This document shows positions 21,250 through 29,774 of a stretch of 64,000 nt of DNA, in pieces. This stretch comes from [Clostridium] hylemonae DSM 15053. Lineage in GTDB: Bacteria > Bacillota > Clostridia > Lachnospirales > Lachnospiraceae. Below the pieces are notes generated by a model. The model did not search any database, had not been told where the DNA came from, and saw only the letters and a program-made list of their open reading frames with translations. The stretch covers positions 558,001-622,000 of the forward strand of contig NZ_CP036524.1 in assembly GCF_008281175.1 (NCBI RefSeq), given 5' to 3'. The position numbers and the translations under genes were made by a program. Numbering within the stretch: position 1 is the first letter of the stretch; every line of letters starts with the position of its first letter.

Positions 21250-21882
21250 ATGGACAAACTAAAGAAACTGTCCTGCATAGACTGTGCAGTGACAAATTGT
21301 AACGACGGTGACGGGGAATTTCCTTCTTTTTGTCTGACCACGCATATGGACGAAGAGGCGCTGGCAGATGCCATGGCCTGCTATAAAGAAGATGAGAATA
21401 AGAAAACGATGGTTGCGGCGGCTGAAGTAGAATTTGAACATTACTGCCAGTATACAAGGGTGGAAGAAATTATGGACTTTGCCCGCAGGATCGGGGCTCA
21501 TAAGATCGGGATAGCCACATGTGTAGGGCTCATCCGGGAAAGCAGAATGCTGGCTAAAATATTCAGGAAGCATGGATTTGAAGTATATGGTGTGGGCTGT
21601 AAAGTAGGAACGATCCCAAAGGTAGATGTGGGTATTCCGAAGAAATGCGAAGGAGTCGGCACGGCAATGTGCAATCCGATACTTCAGGCAAAACTGCTGA
21701 ACAAAGAAAAGACTGATCTGAACGTAGTTGTAGGTCTCTGCGTCGGACATGACAGTCTGTTCTATAAATACTCGGACGCGCTGGTCACCACGGCAGTGAC
21801 GAAAGACAGAGTTCTCGGACACAATCCGGCAGCCGCACTGTACAACGCGCAGAGCTATTATAAAGGAAAGCTGGGTCTTTAA
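21250..21882 (+). CDS. DUF1847 family protein
   Basis: A 210-residue cysteine-rich cytosolic protein of the DUF1847 family. It has conserved Cys clusters near the N-terminus (SCIDCAVTNC), a central IGIATCVGLIRESRML, GVGCKVG, and a late VVGLCVGHDSLFYKYSDA. DUF1847 proteins occur in anaerobes and are thought to bind metal, but no reaction is established. The start is uncertain: a GTG at 21241 is also in frame; ATG 21250 is preferred with AGGTGG just upstream. It follows the prdE-like gene by 33 bp and ends at a long inverted repeat shared with convergent topB. Confidence 0.82.
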   Translation: MDKLKKLSCIDCAVTNCNDGDGEFPSFCLTTHMDEEALADAMACYKEDENKKTMVAAAEVEFEHYCQYTRVEEIMDFARRIGAHKIGIATCVGLIRESRMLAKIFRKHGFEVYGVGCKVGTIPKVDVGIPKKCEGVGTAMCNPILQAKLLNKEKTDLNVVVGLCVGHDSLFYKYSDALVTTAVTKDRVLGHNPAAALYNAQSYYKGKLGL

Positions 21883-21901
21883 GATTAAGAAATAAATACA
21901 G

Positions 21902-21958
21902 ACGCCGGGACAAAATAACGGGGCGTGTTCTGCCGCTTTGTCATTTTTGTCCCGGCGT
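21902..21958. terminator. Bidirectional terminator between DUF1847 gene and topB
   Basis: ACGCCGGGACAAAA pairs perfectly with TTTTGTCCCGGCGT around a 29-nt loop. It sits between convergent stops, and the A/T ends of the stem give a T run in either direction. Confidence 0.75.
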
Positions 21959-21974
21959 ACATTCTTTTAACTTT

Positions 21975-24176
21975 TTAATCCAGTTTTATTTTGGCCAGTG
22001 CGTCGGCAAAAGGATTATTGAGGGGTTCACTTTTTTTGTTTTGTTCTTTCATGTAGCGCTGCACATCCTTTTTGGATACGCCGGCGCCTTCTTTTTCTCT
22101 CCGTTTTTTAAAGGCGGAGAGCTTTTCTTTATAACCGCAGGAGCAGACAAAGGTCTCTTCGTCATTTCGCTTGATAAGTTCCATCTTCTTGTGGCAGTTG
22201 GGACAGCGGGCATTGCTTGTACGGGCGATCGTCTCCCGGTAGCCGCACTCTCTGTCCTGGCATACGAGCAGGCGGGAGTTTTTTCCGTTCACGGCCAGCA
22301 GCCGTTTCCCGCATTGCGGACATTTTGTATTTGTCATATTTTCGTGGCGGAAGGTGCCGCCGCTCTGTCGTATCTCCTGAATAAGCTCCTTTGTATAATC
22401 CTGAATATCCTGAAGAAAGTCGGTGTCTTTATGGGTGCCCCTGGCGATCCCGGACAGTTCCATCTCCCAGCTGGCGGTGAGCTCCGGCTTTTTCAGATCC
22501 TCCGGGACAAGCTCAAGTAGCTGTTTGCCTTTTGAAGTAATGACGATCTCCCGGCCCTTTTTCTCGATCAAAAAAGAATGAAACAGCTTTTCTATAATAT
22601 CTGCCCGCGTGGCAACCGTGCCAAGTCCGCCGGTCTCCCCGAGCGTCTTTCTCGCTTTTGCATCTGAGGAGTCCATATATTTCACCGGGTTTTCCATTGC
22701 GGAGAGGAGAGTGGCTTCAGTAAAACGGGCCGGCGGCTTTGTCCTGCCGGTGGTGACCCGGACTGCGGATATATGGAAGGTCTGTCCCTTGGTGAGCTCA
22801 GGAAGAGACTGGTCCGCAAGTTCAGGTTCAACAGTGTTATCTCCGGAGTCTTCGCCGTCGTCCCATTTCTCGTCATAGGCGGCCTTCCATCCCATCGAAC
22901 GGACGACCTTCCCTCTGGCCGCGAAGATCTGCCCGGCGGCGTCAGCCGTCATGGTCGTCTGCTCATATTCAAAGGGCGGGTAGAGCACGCTCAGAAAACG
23001 CCGCACAACGAGGTCATAGATCTTGCGCTCTTCATTGGTCATATGATCCAGCTGCACATATTCCTCGGTAGGGATAATGGCGTGGTGGTCGCTTATTTTC
23101 TTGTCATCTACAAAGGATTTGTTTACCTGCACTGGTTTGTTTATGAGACGCCCCGCCACGCTTTTGTACGGTCCCACAGAACATGCCTTAAGCCGTTCTT
23201 TGATCGTCGGTACGATATCAGTGCCGATGTAGCGGGAATCGGTACGGGGATACGTGAGAACTTTGTGGTTCTCATACAGGCGCTGCATAATATTAAGCGT
23301 CTCTTTTGCGGAAAAACCGAAACGCCTGTTGGCATCTCTCTGCAGTTCGGTCAAGTCATACAGTCCGGGAGAAAATGCCTTTTTGGCCGTTTTTTTAATG
23401 GCTTCTATCTTCAAAGGCTCTTCCTTTATGCAAGAGGAAATATTCTCCATAAATTCTTTGTTAAAGCAGCGGCAGCTTCCGCTTTTGGACTCCTGCCATG
23501 TCCATTTTATCTTCCCGGCGGTGCATTCCAGTCCGTAATATTCCTTTGGCGTGAACTGTCTGATCTCCTCTTCGCGCCGTGCGATCATGGCAAGGGTGGG
23601 AGTCTGGACACGGCCGCAGGATAACTGGGCATTGTATTTGCATGTCAGTGCGCGTGTGGCGTTGATACCGACGAGCCAGTCCGCCTCGGCTCTGCTTTTG
23701 GCCGCATGGTAGAGCGCGTTATAATCCCGGCCGTCTTTTAAGTTTGCGAAGCCTTCACGGATCGCCTTGTCGGTGACGGAAGAGATCCAGAGTCTTTTCA
23801 GCGGCTTATGGCAGCCGGACTTGTCAAGGATCCAGCGGGCCACCAGTTCTCCTTCCCTGCCTGCGTCGGTGGCGATGATGATGTCGGATACATCTTTTCG
23901 GAACAGCTGCGTTTTCACAGACTGGTACTGTCTGGAGGTCTGCTTGATCACGACGAGTTCCCATTTCTTCGGGATCATGGGAAGGTCCGACATGTTCCAT
24001 TCTTTGTACTTTTTATCATATCCTTCCGGGTCGGCCAGGGTTACAAGATGGCCGAGCGCCCAGGTCACGATATATTTATCACCTTCCATAGCGCCCGGTA
24101 TCTGCTTTTTGCAGTGGAGCACCCGTGCTATGTCCCGGGCTACGGACGGTTTTTCTGCCAATACGAGAGATTTCAT
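21975..24176 (-). CDS. topB: DNA topoisomerase III
   Basis: A 733-residue type IA topoisomerase that relaxes or decatenates DNA through a 5'-phosphotyrosine. The N-terminal Toprim domain (KSLVLAEKPSVARDIARVL, then DAGREGELV) is followed by the catalytic core with the active-site Tyr in LTYPRTDSRYI. Two C-terminal zinc ribbons follow (CPQC...CGY and CPNC...CGY), then a basic tail. The frame is open to 24335, but AAAGGAGAC precedes the ATG at 24176 and the protein there begins with the standard Toprim start. It is convergent with the DUF1847 gene. Zinc-ribbon TopB is usual in Lachnospiraceae, and no conjugation genes are nearby. Confidence 0.95.
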   Translation of the reverse strand: MKSLVLAEKPSVARDIARVLHCKKQIPGAMEGDKYIVTWALGHLVTLADPEGYDKKYKEWNMSDLPMIPKKWELVVIKQTSRQYQSVKTQLFRKDVSDIIIATDAGREGELVARWILDKSGCHKPLKRLWISSVTDKAIREGFANLKDGRDYNALYHAAKSRAEADWLVGINATRALTCKYNAQLSCGRVQTPTLAMIARREEEIRQFTPKEYYGLECTAGKIKWTWQESKSGSCRCFNKEFMENISSCIKEEPLKIEAIKKTAKKAFSPGLYDLTELQRDANRRFGFSAKETLNIMQRLYENHKVLTYPRTDSRYIGTDIVPTIKERLKACSVGPYKSVAGRLINKPVQVNKSFVDDKKISDHHAIIPTEEYVQLDHMTNEERKIYDLVVRRFLSVLYPPFEYEQTTMTADAAGQIFAARGKVVRSMGWKAAYDEKWDDGEDSGDNTVEPELADQSLPELTKGQTFHISAVRVTTGRTKPPARFTEATLLSAMENPVKYMDSSDAKARKTLGETGGLGTVATRADIIEKLFHSFLIEKKGREIVITSKGKQLLELVPEDLKKPELTASWEMELSGIARGTHKDTDFLQDIQDYTKELIQEIRQSGGTFRHENMTNTKCPQCGKRLLAVNGKNSRLLVCQDRECGYRETIARTSNARCPNCHKKMELIKRNDEETFVCSCGYKEKLSAFKKRREKEGAGVSKKDVQRYMKEQNKKSEPLNNPFADALAKIKLD

Positions 24177-24306
24177 TACATAGTCTCCTTTCAAAATATC
24201 TCTTACAAACATAACGAATCCTGCACTGTTTGTCAACTCTGCCCCGCACAGGCTGAAGTGGCAGGCGGAAAGATCGCAATTAAATGTACGGTTTTTGAGA
24301 AAACTG

Positions 24307-24335
24307 TTGCAAAATCTTATAATGTGTGGTATCAT
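24307..24335 (+). promoter_or_regulatory. Promoter of the tRNA-Glu/tRNA-Cys pair
   Basis: TTGCAA and TATCAT are 17 bp apart, ending about 32 bp before tRNA-Glu. Confidence 0.65.
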
Positions 24336-24367
24336 AAATCTCGGTCACGCTTAAGAAAGCGTTATAT

Positions 24368-24439
24368 GGCTCCGTGGTCAAGCGGTTAAGACATCGCCCT
24401 TTCACGGCGGTAACACGGGTTCGATTCCCGTCGGAGTCA
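24368..24439 (+). tRNA. tRNA-Glu (anticodon TTC)
   Basis: A 72-nt cloverleaf. GGCTCCG pairs with CGGAGTC, the anticodon loop is CTTTCAC (TTC), and the T arm is ACGGGTTCGATTCCCGT. CCA is not encoded. Confidence 0.96.
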
Positions 24440-24496
24440 CTTTGCTATAATAATTCTTGGCCGGCTGTAGAAGACATATGCGGCCGATAATGATAT

Positions 24497-24567
24497 GGCG
24501 CCATAGCCAAGCGGTAAGGCAAAGGTCTGCAACACCTCTATCACCAGTTCGATTCTGGTTGGCGCCT
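24497..24567 (+). tRNA. tRNA-Cys (anticodon GCA), copy 1
   Basis: A 71-nt cloverleaf. GGCGCCA pairs with TGGCGCC, the anticodon loop is CTGCAAC (GCA), and the discriminator is T. It is co-transcribed with tRNA-Glu. It is identical base for base to the second copy at 39488-39558. Confidence 0.96.
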
Positions 24568-24571
24568 TTGT

Positions 24572-24609
24572 AAAAAGCCTCGGAAATATTAAATTTCCGA
24601 GGCTTTTTT
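24572..24609. terminator. Terminator after tRNA-Cys copy 1
   Basis: AAAAAGCCTCGGAAAT pairs with a matching ATTTCCGAGGC arm, followed by a run of six T. Confidence 0.88.
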
Positions 24610-24706
24610 ATTATATGTACCGAAGTTTAACACGGTCCATAGATTCGTTCATCCTAAAAGGACGGACAATCTCGTCTGAGTTCCAAAAAGCGAGGCCTCT
24701 GGGATG

Positions 24707-25147
24707 CTATAATTTCATGTACAAGAGAGGATAGGGGTTCCCCTGTTCATCATGATCGGTCCTTTTATACACCTGGAAGCCCATATGTTCATAAAAACCT
24801 TTAGCAAGCGGGTTTTGTTCATTTACAGCTACTTCATTGACTGAATAATTTTCAATTCCATATGTGATTAGTTTTTTGCCTAACCCTTTACCTCTTTCAG
24901 CGTCCAAAATGAACAGCATTTCTAGTTTTTGTCCGTCAATACCCATAAAGGCAGCAGGGGATCCGTTTTTATGCTTTGCAATGATCAGGCGAGGTATTTC
25001 CTTTAATGCCTGCGGAACATATATTTTAATATTTTCGATTTCGCTGTTGGACAAAAATAGATGTGTCGTCCTTACAGAGTTCTCCCATACTAGTAATAAC
25101 TGCTCTGTCAGAAGCGGTGTTCTTTCCTGAACTTCGATTATTTCCAT
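24707..25147 (-). CDS. GNAT family N-acetyltransferase
   Basis: A 146-residue acetyl-CoA-dependent N-acetyltransferase. The CoA loop is visible as ERGKGLGKKLITYGI, and the C-terminal part has NEQNPLAKGFYEHMGFQVY, both standard GNAT motifs. The acceptor is unknown; the sequence resembles small YjaB-type enzymes. The frame opens at a TTG (25159), but GGAG overlaps that codon and is well placed for the ATG at 25147, which is chosen. It lies 47 bp downstream of the histidine kinase gene on the same strand and may be the last gene of that transcript. Confidence 0.85.
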   Translation of the reverse strand: MEIIEVQERTPLLTEQLLLVWENSVRTTHLFLSNSEIENIKIYVPQALKEIPRLIIAKHKNGSPAAFMGIDGQKLEMLFILDAERGKGLGKKLITYGIENYSVNEVAVNEQNPLAKGFYEHMGFQVYKRTDHDEQGNPYPLLYMKL

Positions 25148-25194
25148 ATTATTCTCCAATATTTTTTTATTTATATTACAGGAAGCCAGTTCTT

Positions 25195-26388
25195 TTATGC
25201 GGGAGAGATATTCAGGAGAAGCGTAAAAGCGGTTCCGCTTCCTTCTGTACTCTCAACGCTGATTTGACCGCCATGCCGGTCCGCGATCATTTTTACGGTA
25301 GCAAGTCCCAATCCATATCCGGGTATCTTCTGAGACCGGGACGGGTCGGCCCTGTAAAAAGGCTCGAATATATGGCCGAGGGCTTCCGTGGGGATACCGA
25401 TTCCGCTGTCTGACACGCGGATACTTGCCGACTGCTCATCCGCTGTAAGCGTGATCAGTACCTTTCCGCCCGGAATATTGTATTTGACAGCATTTTCTAT
25501 GAGATTAAAGACCGCACGGTAGAGAAGATCCGGATTTCCATGGACGGAAATATCATTTTCACAGGTGAGGACGATCTCCACATCTGTCTTTTCTGCGCTG
25601 CCGGACATTTCCTGCACGGCCTGTCTGAGCAGAGAAGACAGCTCTATGTCCTGGTCGACAGGAACCTCGGTCAGATTCGCGAGCGACAGGAGTCCATCCA
25701 CTGTCTTGATGATGCGGTCCAGAGACTTACCGGTATTTTCCATGAATTCTTCGTAATCTTTCTGCTCAGGGTTGGGAGTCATCTCCAATACCTGCAGAGA
25801 AGACTTGATGACAGCCAGGGGTGTCTTTAATTCATGCGCCGCGTTTGCGGCGAAGCTTTTCTGAATGAGAAATGCGTCTTCCAGACGCTCCAGCATGTCA
25901 TTGAACGCCTCATTGAGCAGAAGGACCTCACCGTGTACTCCTTCCGACGCTACCCGGTTGTCCAGATTCTGGTCGTCTGTATTTTTGACAGATTCTATGA
26001 GCTGTTTCAATGGGCGGAGTGTTCTTCCGGAAGCCCAGTAGGTCGCCGCCAGCGCCAGTAGAATGATCACTGCCATTGCGGTCACAGACTGAACCGAGAA
26101 TTTCATAGAGGCATCCCGGTACGCCGTGGTAGAATTCTCCGCAAGTACAGGCAGTTTGTCGTCCGGATCATAACCCGAATCATACTCTGCTATACCTGCT
26201 TCCACAAGAGAGGCATAATCGTTTACCCCTTCTTGTATCAGCGAGGCATAATCTCCATAATAGTTTTGGGCGGAAAACAGTGAGTTGGCGGTCAGCAGGA
26301 GACAAGCAGCCAGCAGTATGAGCCCGACGATCCCGGTTATCTTAAGCTGCAGGGTGTTTTTTTTCCTCAGTTCCCATTTTTTATTCAT
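25195..26388 (-). CDS. Sensor histidine kinase
   Basis: A 397-residue membrane kinase. It has a first membrane helix (about 16-38), a short extracytoplasmic sensor (about 39-92), and a second helix (about 93-115). A HAMP linker follows, then a HisKA domain with the phospho-accepting His in AANAAHELKTPLAV and an HATPase domain (NLIENAVKYN, DSGIGIP, GYGLGLATV). It overlaps the response regulator stop by 8 bp, so the two are translationally coupled. The signal is unknown. The partner regulator probably acts on the adjoining M13 peptidase promoter (see direct repeats at 29535). Confidence 0.92.
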   Translation of the reverse strand: MNKKWELRKKNTLQLKITGIVGLILLAACLLLTANSLFSAQNYYGDYASLIQEGVNDYASLVEAGIAEYDSGYDPDDKLPVLAENSTTAYRDASMKFSVQSVTAMAVIILLALAATYWASGRTLRPLKQLIESVKNTDDQNLDNRVASEGVHGEVLLLNEAFNDMLERLEDAFLIQKSFAANAAHELKTPLAVIKSSLQVLEMTPNPEQKDYEEFMENTGKSLDRIIKTVDGLLSLANLTEVPVDQDIELSSLLRQAVQEMSGSAEKTDVEIVLTCENDISVHGNPDLLYRAVFNLIENAVKYNIPGGKVLITLTADEQSASIRVSDSGIGIPTEALGHIFEPFYRADPSRSQKIPGYGLGLATVKMIADRHGGQISVESTEGSGTAFTLLLNISPA

Positions 26389-27067
26389 GCGTTTCCTCCC
26401 CGTACGTCAAACGATAGCCTAATCCCCTCTGGGACACGATATATCCTTCTGCACCCGCGGCGTCCAGTTTCTTACGAAGGGAATGGATGTGAAAGCGGAA
26501 GGAGTTGGAAAAAAGATCCGTCTCACTGTCCCATGCATGTTCGATCAGTTCCTCTGCGCGGATCATCCTGTCGTTATGGTGGAAGAGATATTCCAACAGT
26601 GCATACTCTTTCCTGGTCAGTTCTACTTGTTTTTCGCCGCAGTATACGCGCTTTGCGGCGGTGTCAAGCTTAAGGCATCCGCAGGAGAGCACACGGTTTC
26701 TTGTTGTAAAGTTCCTTCGCAGGAGACTGCGGATACGCGCTTCCAGTTCTTTGAACTCAAAAGGTTTTGTGAGGTAATCATTGCTCCCGCTGTCGAGGCC
26801 GTCTACCTTATCTTCCAGAGAATTCCGGGCTGAGAGAATGAGTACCCGGAATTCCTCATCCTCTTTGCGTATCTGCCGTAAAACGTCCATCCCGTCCAGT
26901 TTGGGCAGGTTCAGATCCAGAATCATAAGGTCATATTCATTCAGTCCGTAAAGGTATAATGCTTCCTCGCCGTCATAGGCGCGGTCCACCGCATAACCTA
27001 ATATTTCCAGTCCTTTTGCGATTGTTCTGGAGAGCATTTCCTCGTCTTCCACTAATAATAATTTCAT
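26381..27067 (-). CDS. OmpR-family response regulator
   Basis: A 228-residue regulator with a receiver domain (acidic pair in LVEDEE, phosphorylated D51 in MILDLNLPKLDG, Lys in YLTKPF) and a C-terminal winged helix (LTRKEYALLEYLF, FRFHIHSLRKKLD). It is encoded 35 bp after the M13 peptidase gene and overlaps the kinase gene. The tandem GTTAGATT repeats upstream of the peptidase gene have the spacing expected for an OmpR-family dimer, so the three genes look like one autoregulated unit. Confidence 0.93.
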   Translation of the reverse strand: MKLLLVEDEEMLSRTIAKGLEILGYAVDRAYDGEEALYLYGLNEYDLMILDLNLPKLDGMDVLRQIRKEDEEFRVLILSARNSLEDKVDGLDSGSNDYLTKPFEFKELEARIRSLLRRNFTTRNRVLSCGCLKLDTAAKRVYCGEKQVELTRKEYALLEYLFHHNDRMIRAEELIEHAWDSETDLFSNSFRFHIHSLRKKLDAAGAEGYIVSQRGLGYRLTYGEETHE

Positions 27068-27102
27068 CTCTTTAAGCCTCCTGCTTCGTTATAAGTATGA
27101 CG

Positions 27103-29463
27103 TTACCAGATCTGGATCCGCTCCTCAGGAGCGGTATACATGCCGTCTCCTTCGCTGATTCCATATGTGTCATAGAATTCCTGGAAGTTTGTGAGCACCA
27201 GATTGCACCGAAGTTTATTAGGCGCATGGGTATCTGTCTCTGTTGATTCGGCCAGCGTGCTGTAATCTGCCACTTTCACCCATTGATTTGCATAGCTTCT
27301 AAAGAACGCGTCATAATCCGGGTCCTTCATCTTGGAAAGAATCTCCAGCGTGCAGGCGATACCGCCGATGTCCGCAATATTTTCGCTCAGGTTTTCTCTG
27401 CCGTCTGCGCCGGCTCCCGGGACCACTTCCCTTCCGTTATAGAATTCTTCTGCCTTTTTGCACAGATTCTTAAAGTGGCTGTAGTCTTTTTTGTTCCACC
27501 AGTCGTTCAAATTCCCTCTGGAATCATATTGTGCCCCGCCGTCATCAAATATATGGGTGATCTCATGGGCGATCGTGCTGCCTATTGCGCCGAGATTCTG
27601 TTCAAAGGAAGCGTTCCTGTCATAGAATGGCGCCTGCAGAATTCCGGCAGGGAAGATGAGTGTGTTCGTATTGCGGTTTGCCGCCGCATTGACCATAAAA
27701 GCAGATAATGCGAATCTGCGCGGATCTGCGGGCTGGTTCAGTTCTTCCATCTGTCTCTTATGCTTAGCCGCCTCGCAGGCCGCCGCATTTTCAAAATAGG
27801 TTCCGCCTTCTTCTAAGCCCCTGATCCTGGCATTGCTGAATTCCCATTTATCAGGATAACCGATGAGCACGGTGAGAGAGTCCAGTTTTTTCAGCGCCTC
27901 TTTTTTTGTCTCGTCTGACATCCAGTCCAGCCGCGTAACCCGGTCCTTGAAAGTGTCGATCATCATGTGGACCATTTTCTCGATCTCTGCTTTTGAATCG
28001 GCATTAAAATACCGGTCGGTATATAACTTCCCGAGTTCTTCAGGGAGGTAGCTCTGTACAGCGGTATCGCCGGATTCCACACCTGTGTAGCCGAATTTTC
28101 CTGCCAGGTCTGAGCTGAGTAAAGAACTGAAGCCTTCAAGCAATGCTATCTTCTCTAAGGATTTGAACAGTTCCAGGTTTTTATCTTTAAACCATTTCGT
28201 ATATTCTTCAAACTGCTTTTCATCAAATACGAGCATTTTCACATCTGACCGCAGTCCGATCGCTGATAAAAATACGCCGATTTCTGCGTGTGGCATCATT
28301 TTATCCAGACTTTCCGGCGTATAATATTTTTGTTCTTTGATCTCGCCGGAGTCATCCTGTTCGCTCATATGCGCCGCCAGACTTTTCTCAAATTTCATTA
28401 TATTTTCGGCATGCCGCTCGGCGTCTTCCTTTTTTTCACCGACAGCTGTGAGCTTTTCTGTAAGCTCGTCCTTATGTTTCTTATACGCCTTCCCATCCGG
28501 ATCGTCATATTCTTCTTCTGGCAGTTCGGATGCCGGCGTCATGAGCTGGAGGACCTTTACCGTACTGTCTGTTAAATCTGTCGTCGGGATACTTAAGAAT
28601 AAACCGTTTGCATACATTCCCAGTTCATCCACGGCCCGGGCGATCGCCGCATTCAACTCTGAAAAAGAATCCGCTTTATCTACCGCATCCAGATATTTTT
28701 TCAAGGGTTTGATTCCTTCTTTGTCACGTGTTTCTCTATCCTCACAGGTTTCGTACAGATCTCGTATTTTCTGTTCTATACTTCCTTTTGCATACTCCTT
28801 CTTATTGTTTATGAGCTCCGTGATCAAGTCTTTCAGTTCTTTGTCAGTATTGGCGGAGACGGAGGCCGAACCTCCCGCAGATTCCTGTCCTTTTGGAATC
28901 GGGAGCGTATTTAACTGCTGCTGGTTGACAGAAGTATAAAAATCGTCTTTTAGATTATTTCCATAAAATGCGTAGAATCTCGCCGCGATCGCTGCGGCAT
29001 CCTTTATGGAAGCGGTATCTTTTTTATCGCCGGCCTCCAGGTCAGAAGCGGCCAGCAGACCTTTTGACGCCATATTTTGAAGGGAGTCGCCGGCCCATTT
29101 CGGCACGTCTGACATATCCGGCGCCGAAGCTGCTGTCAGTTTGGCGTATGCTCCGGGTTCGGGGAGCTCTCCGAACGCCCTTGCGGCTAGCACCAGCATT
29201 TCAAGCCTTGTTGCTTTCTCGGAGGCTTTGAGTCCTTCCAGTATTTCCTCACGGTTCACAGAAGCATTATAACCGTCCGCTGCCTTCACAAAGTAGTCTG
29301 CAAGTTCCCCCACTGTGGCGCTCCTTTTTTTGGCGCTGCTTTTGGAGGCTTCTGACGCCGCGTTCTGTGATTGGCCGTTATCAGATGCCGGAGTACCGCA
29401 GCCCGCCAGCAGGGCCGCCGCTAGTGCGGCTGCCAGTATTTGTCTGAATTTCTTATATTTCAT
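27103..29463 (-). CDS. M13 family zinc metallopeptidase lipoprotein
   Basis: A 786-residue secreted lipoprotein (lipobox LLAGC, C22). After a low-complexity linker, residues about 50-180 resemble S-layer-homology repeats (ATRLEMLVLAARAFG, VPKWAGDSLQNMASKGLL), which may attach it to the cell wall. The rest is a neprilysin-like M13 peptidase: zinc motif H633-E-I-T-H637 and third ligand E694 in ENIADIGG. A pre-catalytic NAAANRNTNTLIFPAGILQ segment also matches, and the protein ends in a Trp as M13 enzymes often do. It should cleave peptides outside the cell. It is the first gene of an operon with a two-component system; OmpR-type direct repeats precede it. Confidence 0.9.
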   Translation of the reverse strand: MKYKKFRQILAAALAAALLAGCGTPASDNGQSQNAASEASKSSAKKRSATVGELADYFVKAADGYNASVNREEILEGLKASEKATRLEMLVLAARAFGELPEPGAYAKLTAASAPDMSDVPKWAGDSLQNMASKGLLAASDLEAGDKKDTASIKDAAAIAARFYAFYGNNLKDDFYTSVNQQQLNTLPIPKGQESAGGSASVSANTDKELKDLITELINNKKEYAKGSIEQKIRDLYETCEDRETRDKEGIKPLKKYLDAVDKADSFSELNAAIARAVDELGMYANGLFLSIPTTDLTDSTVKVLQLMTPASELPEEEYDDPDGKAYKKHKDELTEKLTAVGEKKEDAERHAENIMKFEKSLAAHMSEQDDSGEIKEQKYYTPESLDKMMPHAEIGVFLSAIGLRSDVKMLVFDEKQFEEYTKWFKDKNLELFKSLEKIALLEGFSSLLSSDLAGKFGYTGVESGDTAVQSYLPEELGKLYTDRYFNADSKAEIEKMVHMMIDTFKDRVTRLDWMSDETKKEALKKLDSLTVLIGYPDKWEFSNARIRGLEEGGTYFENAAACEAAKHKRQMEELNQPADPRRFALSAFMVNAAANRNTNTLIFPAGILQAPFYDRNASFEQNLGAIGSTIAHEITHIFDDGGAQYDSRGNLNDWWNKKDYSHFKNLCKKAEEFYNGREVVPGAGADGRENLSENIADIGGIACTLEILSKMKDPDYDAFFRSYANQWVKVADYSTLAESTETDTHAPNKLRCNLVLTNFQEFYDTYGISEGDGMYTAPEERIQIW

Positions 29464-29517
29464 GATAATCTCCTTTTTCAGTTTCCGGTCTTGTATGTGT
29501 GACCGGTGTCTGAAGCC

Positions 29518-29553
29518 ATCATAGCATCTGCTTTGTTAGATTATCGTTAGATT
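29518..29553 (-). promoter_or_regulatory. Response-regulator binding repeats and -10 box of the M13/TCS operon
   Basis: Two direct repeats GTTAGATT (29535-29542 and 29546-29553, + strand text) have an 11-bp period. They occupy the -35 region, 11 bp upstream of TATGAT (29518-29523, - strand). This is the layout of promoters activated by OmpR-family regulators. Confidence 0.7.
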
Positions 29554-29712
29554 TATAAGGCATTTCTCTTTTTTGTATTTTATTGTAAGGCGGATAACGC
29601 GGCAGCTACCTTTATGATAAGTGCCTGACCGGTAAAAGTAAACTGAAAATATGTTGAAATAATAAGTTGATAAAAACGAATGGCTCCAGAGGAGGAAGCC
29701 GTAAAATCAGAA

Positions 29713-29753
29713 AAATACTGCCTGACGAAGGGGGGGAGTCAGGCAGTATTTTC
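29713..29753. terminator. Terminator of the ort operon
   Basis: AATACTGCCTGAC and GTCAGGCAGTATT form a perfect 13-bp stem with T runs on both sides. The 311-bp gap between the M13 and ortB genes holds only this and the M13 promoter. Confidence 0.88.
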
Positions 29754-29774
29754 CTATATACGAATACGGCTTTT

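Noticed and set aside
22773-23624. Plus-strand reading frame of 283 codons inside topB
   Set aside because: It is an antisense shadow of a conserved gene with no ribosome site.
21975-24176. topB as a marker of an integrative conjugative element
   Set aside because: No relaxase, coupling protein or type IV secretion gene is nearby; the gene is a normal chromosomal form with zinc ribbons.
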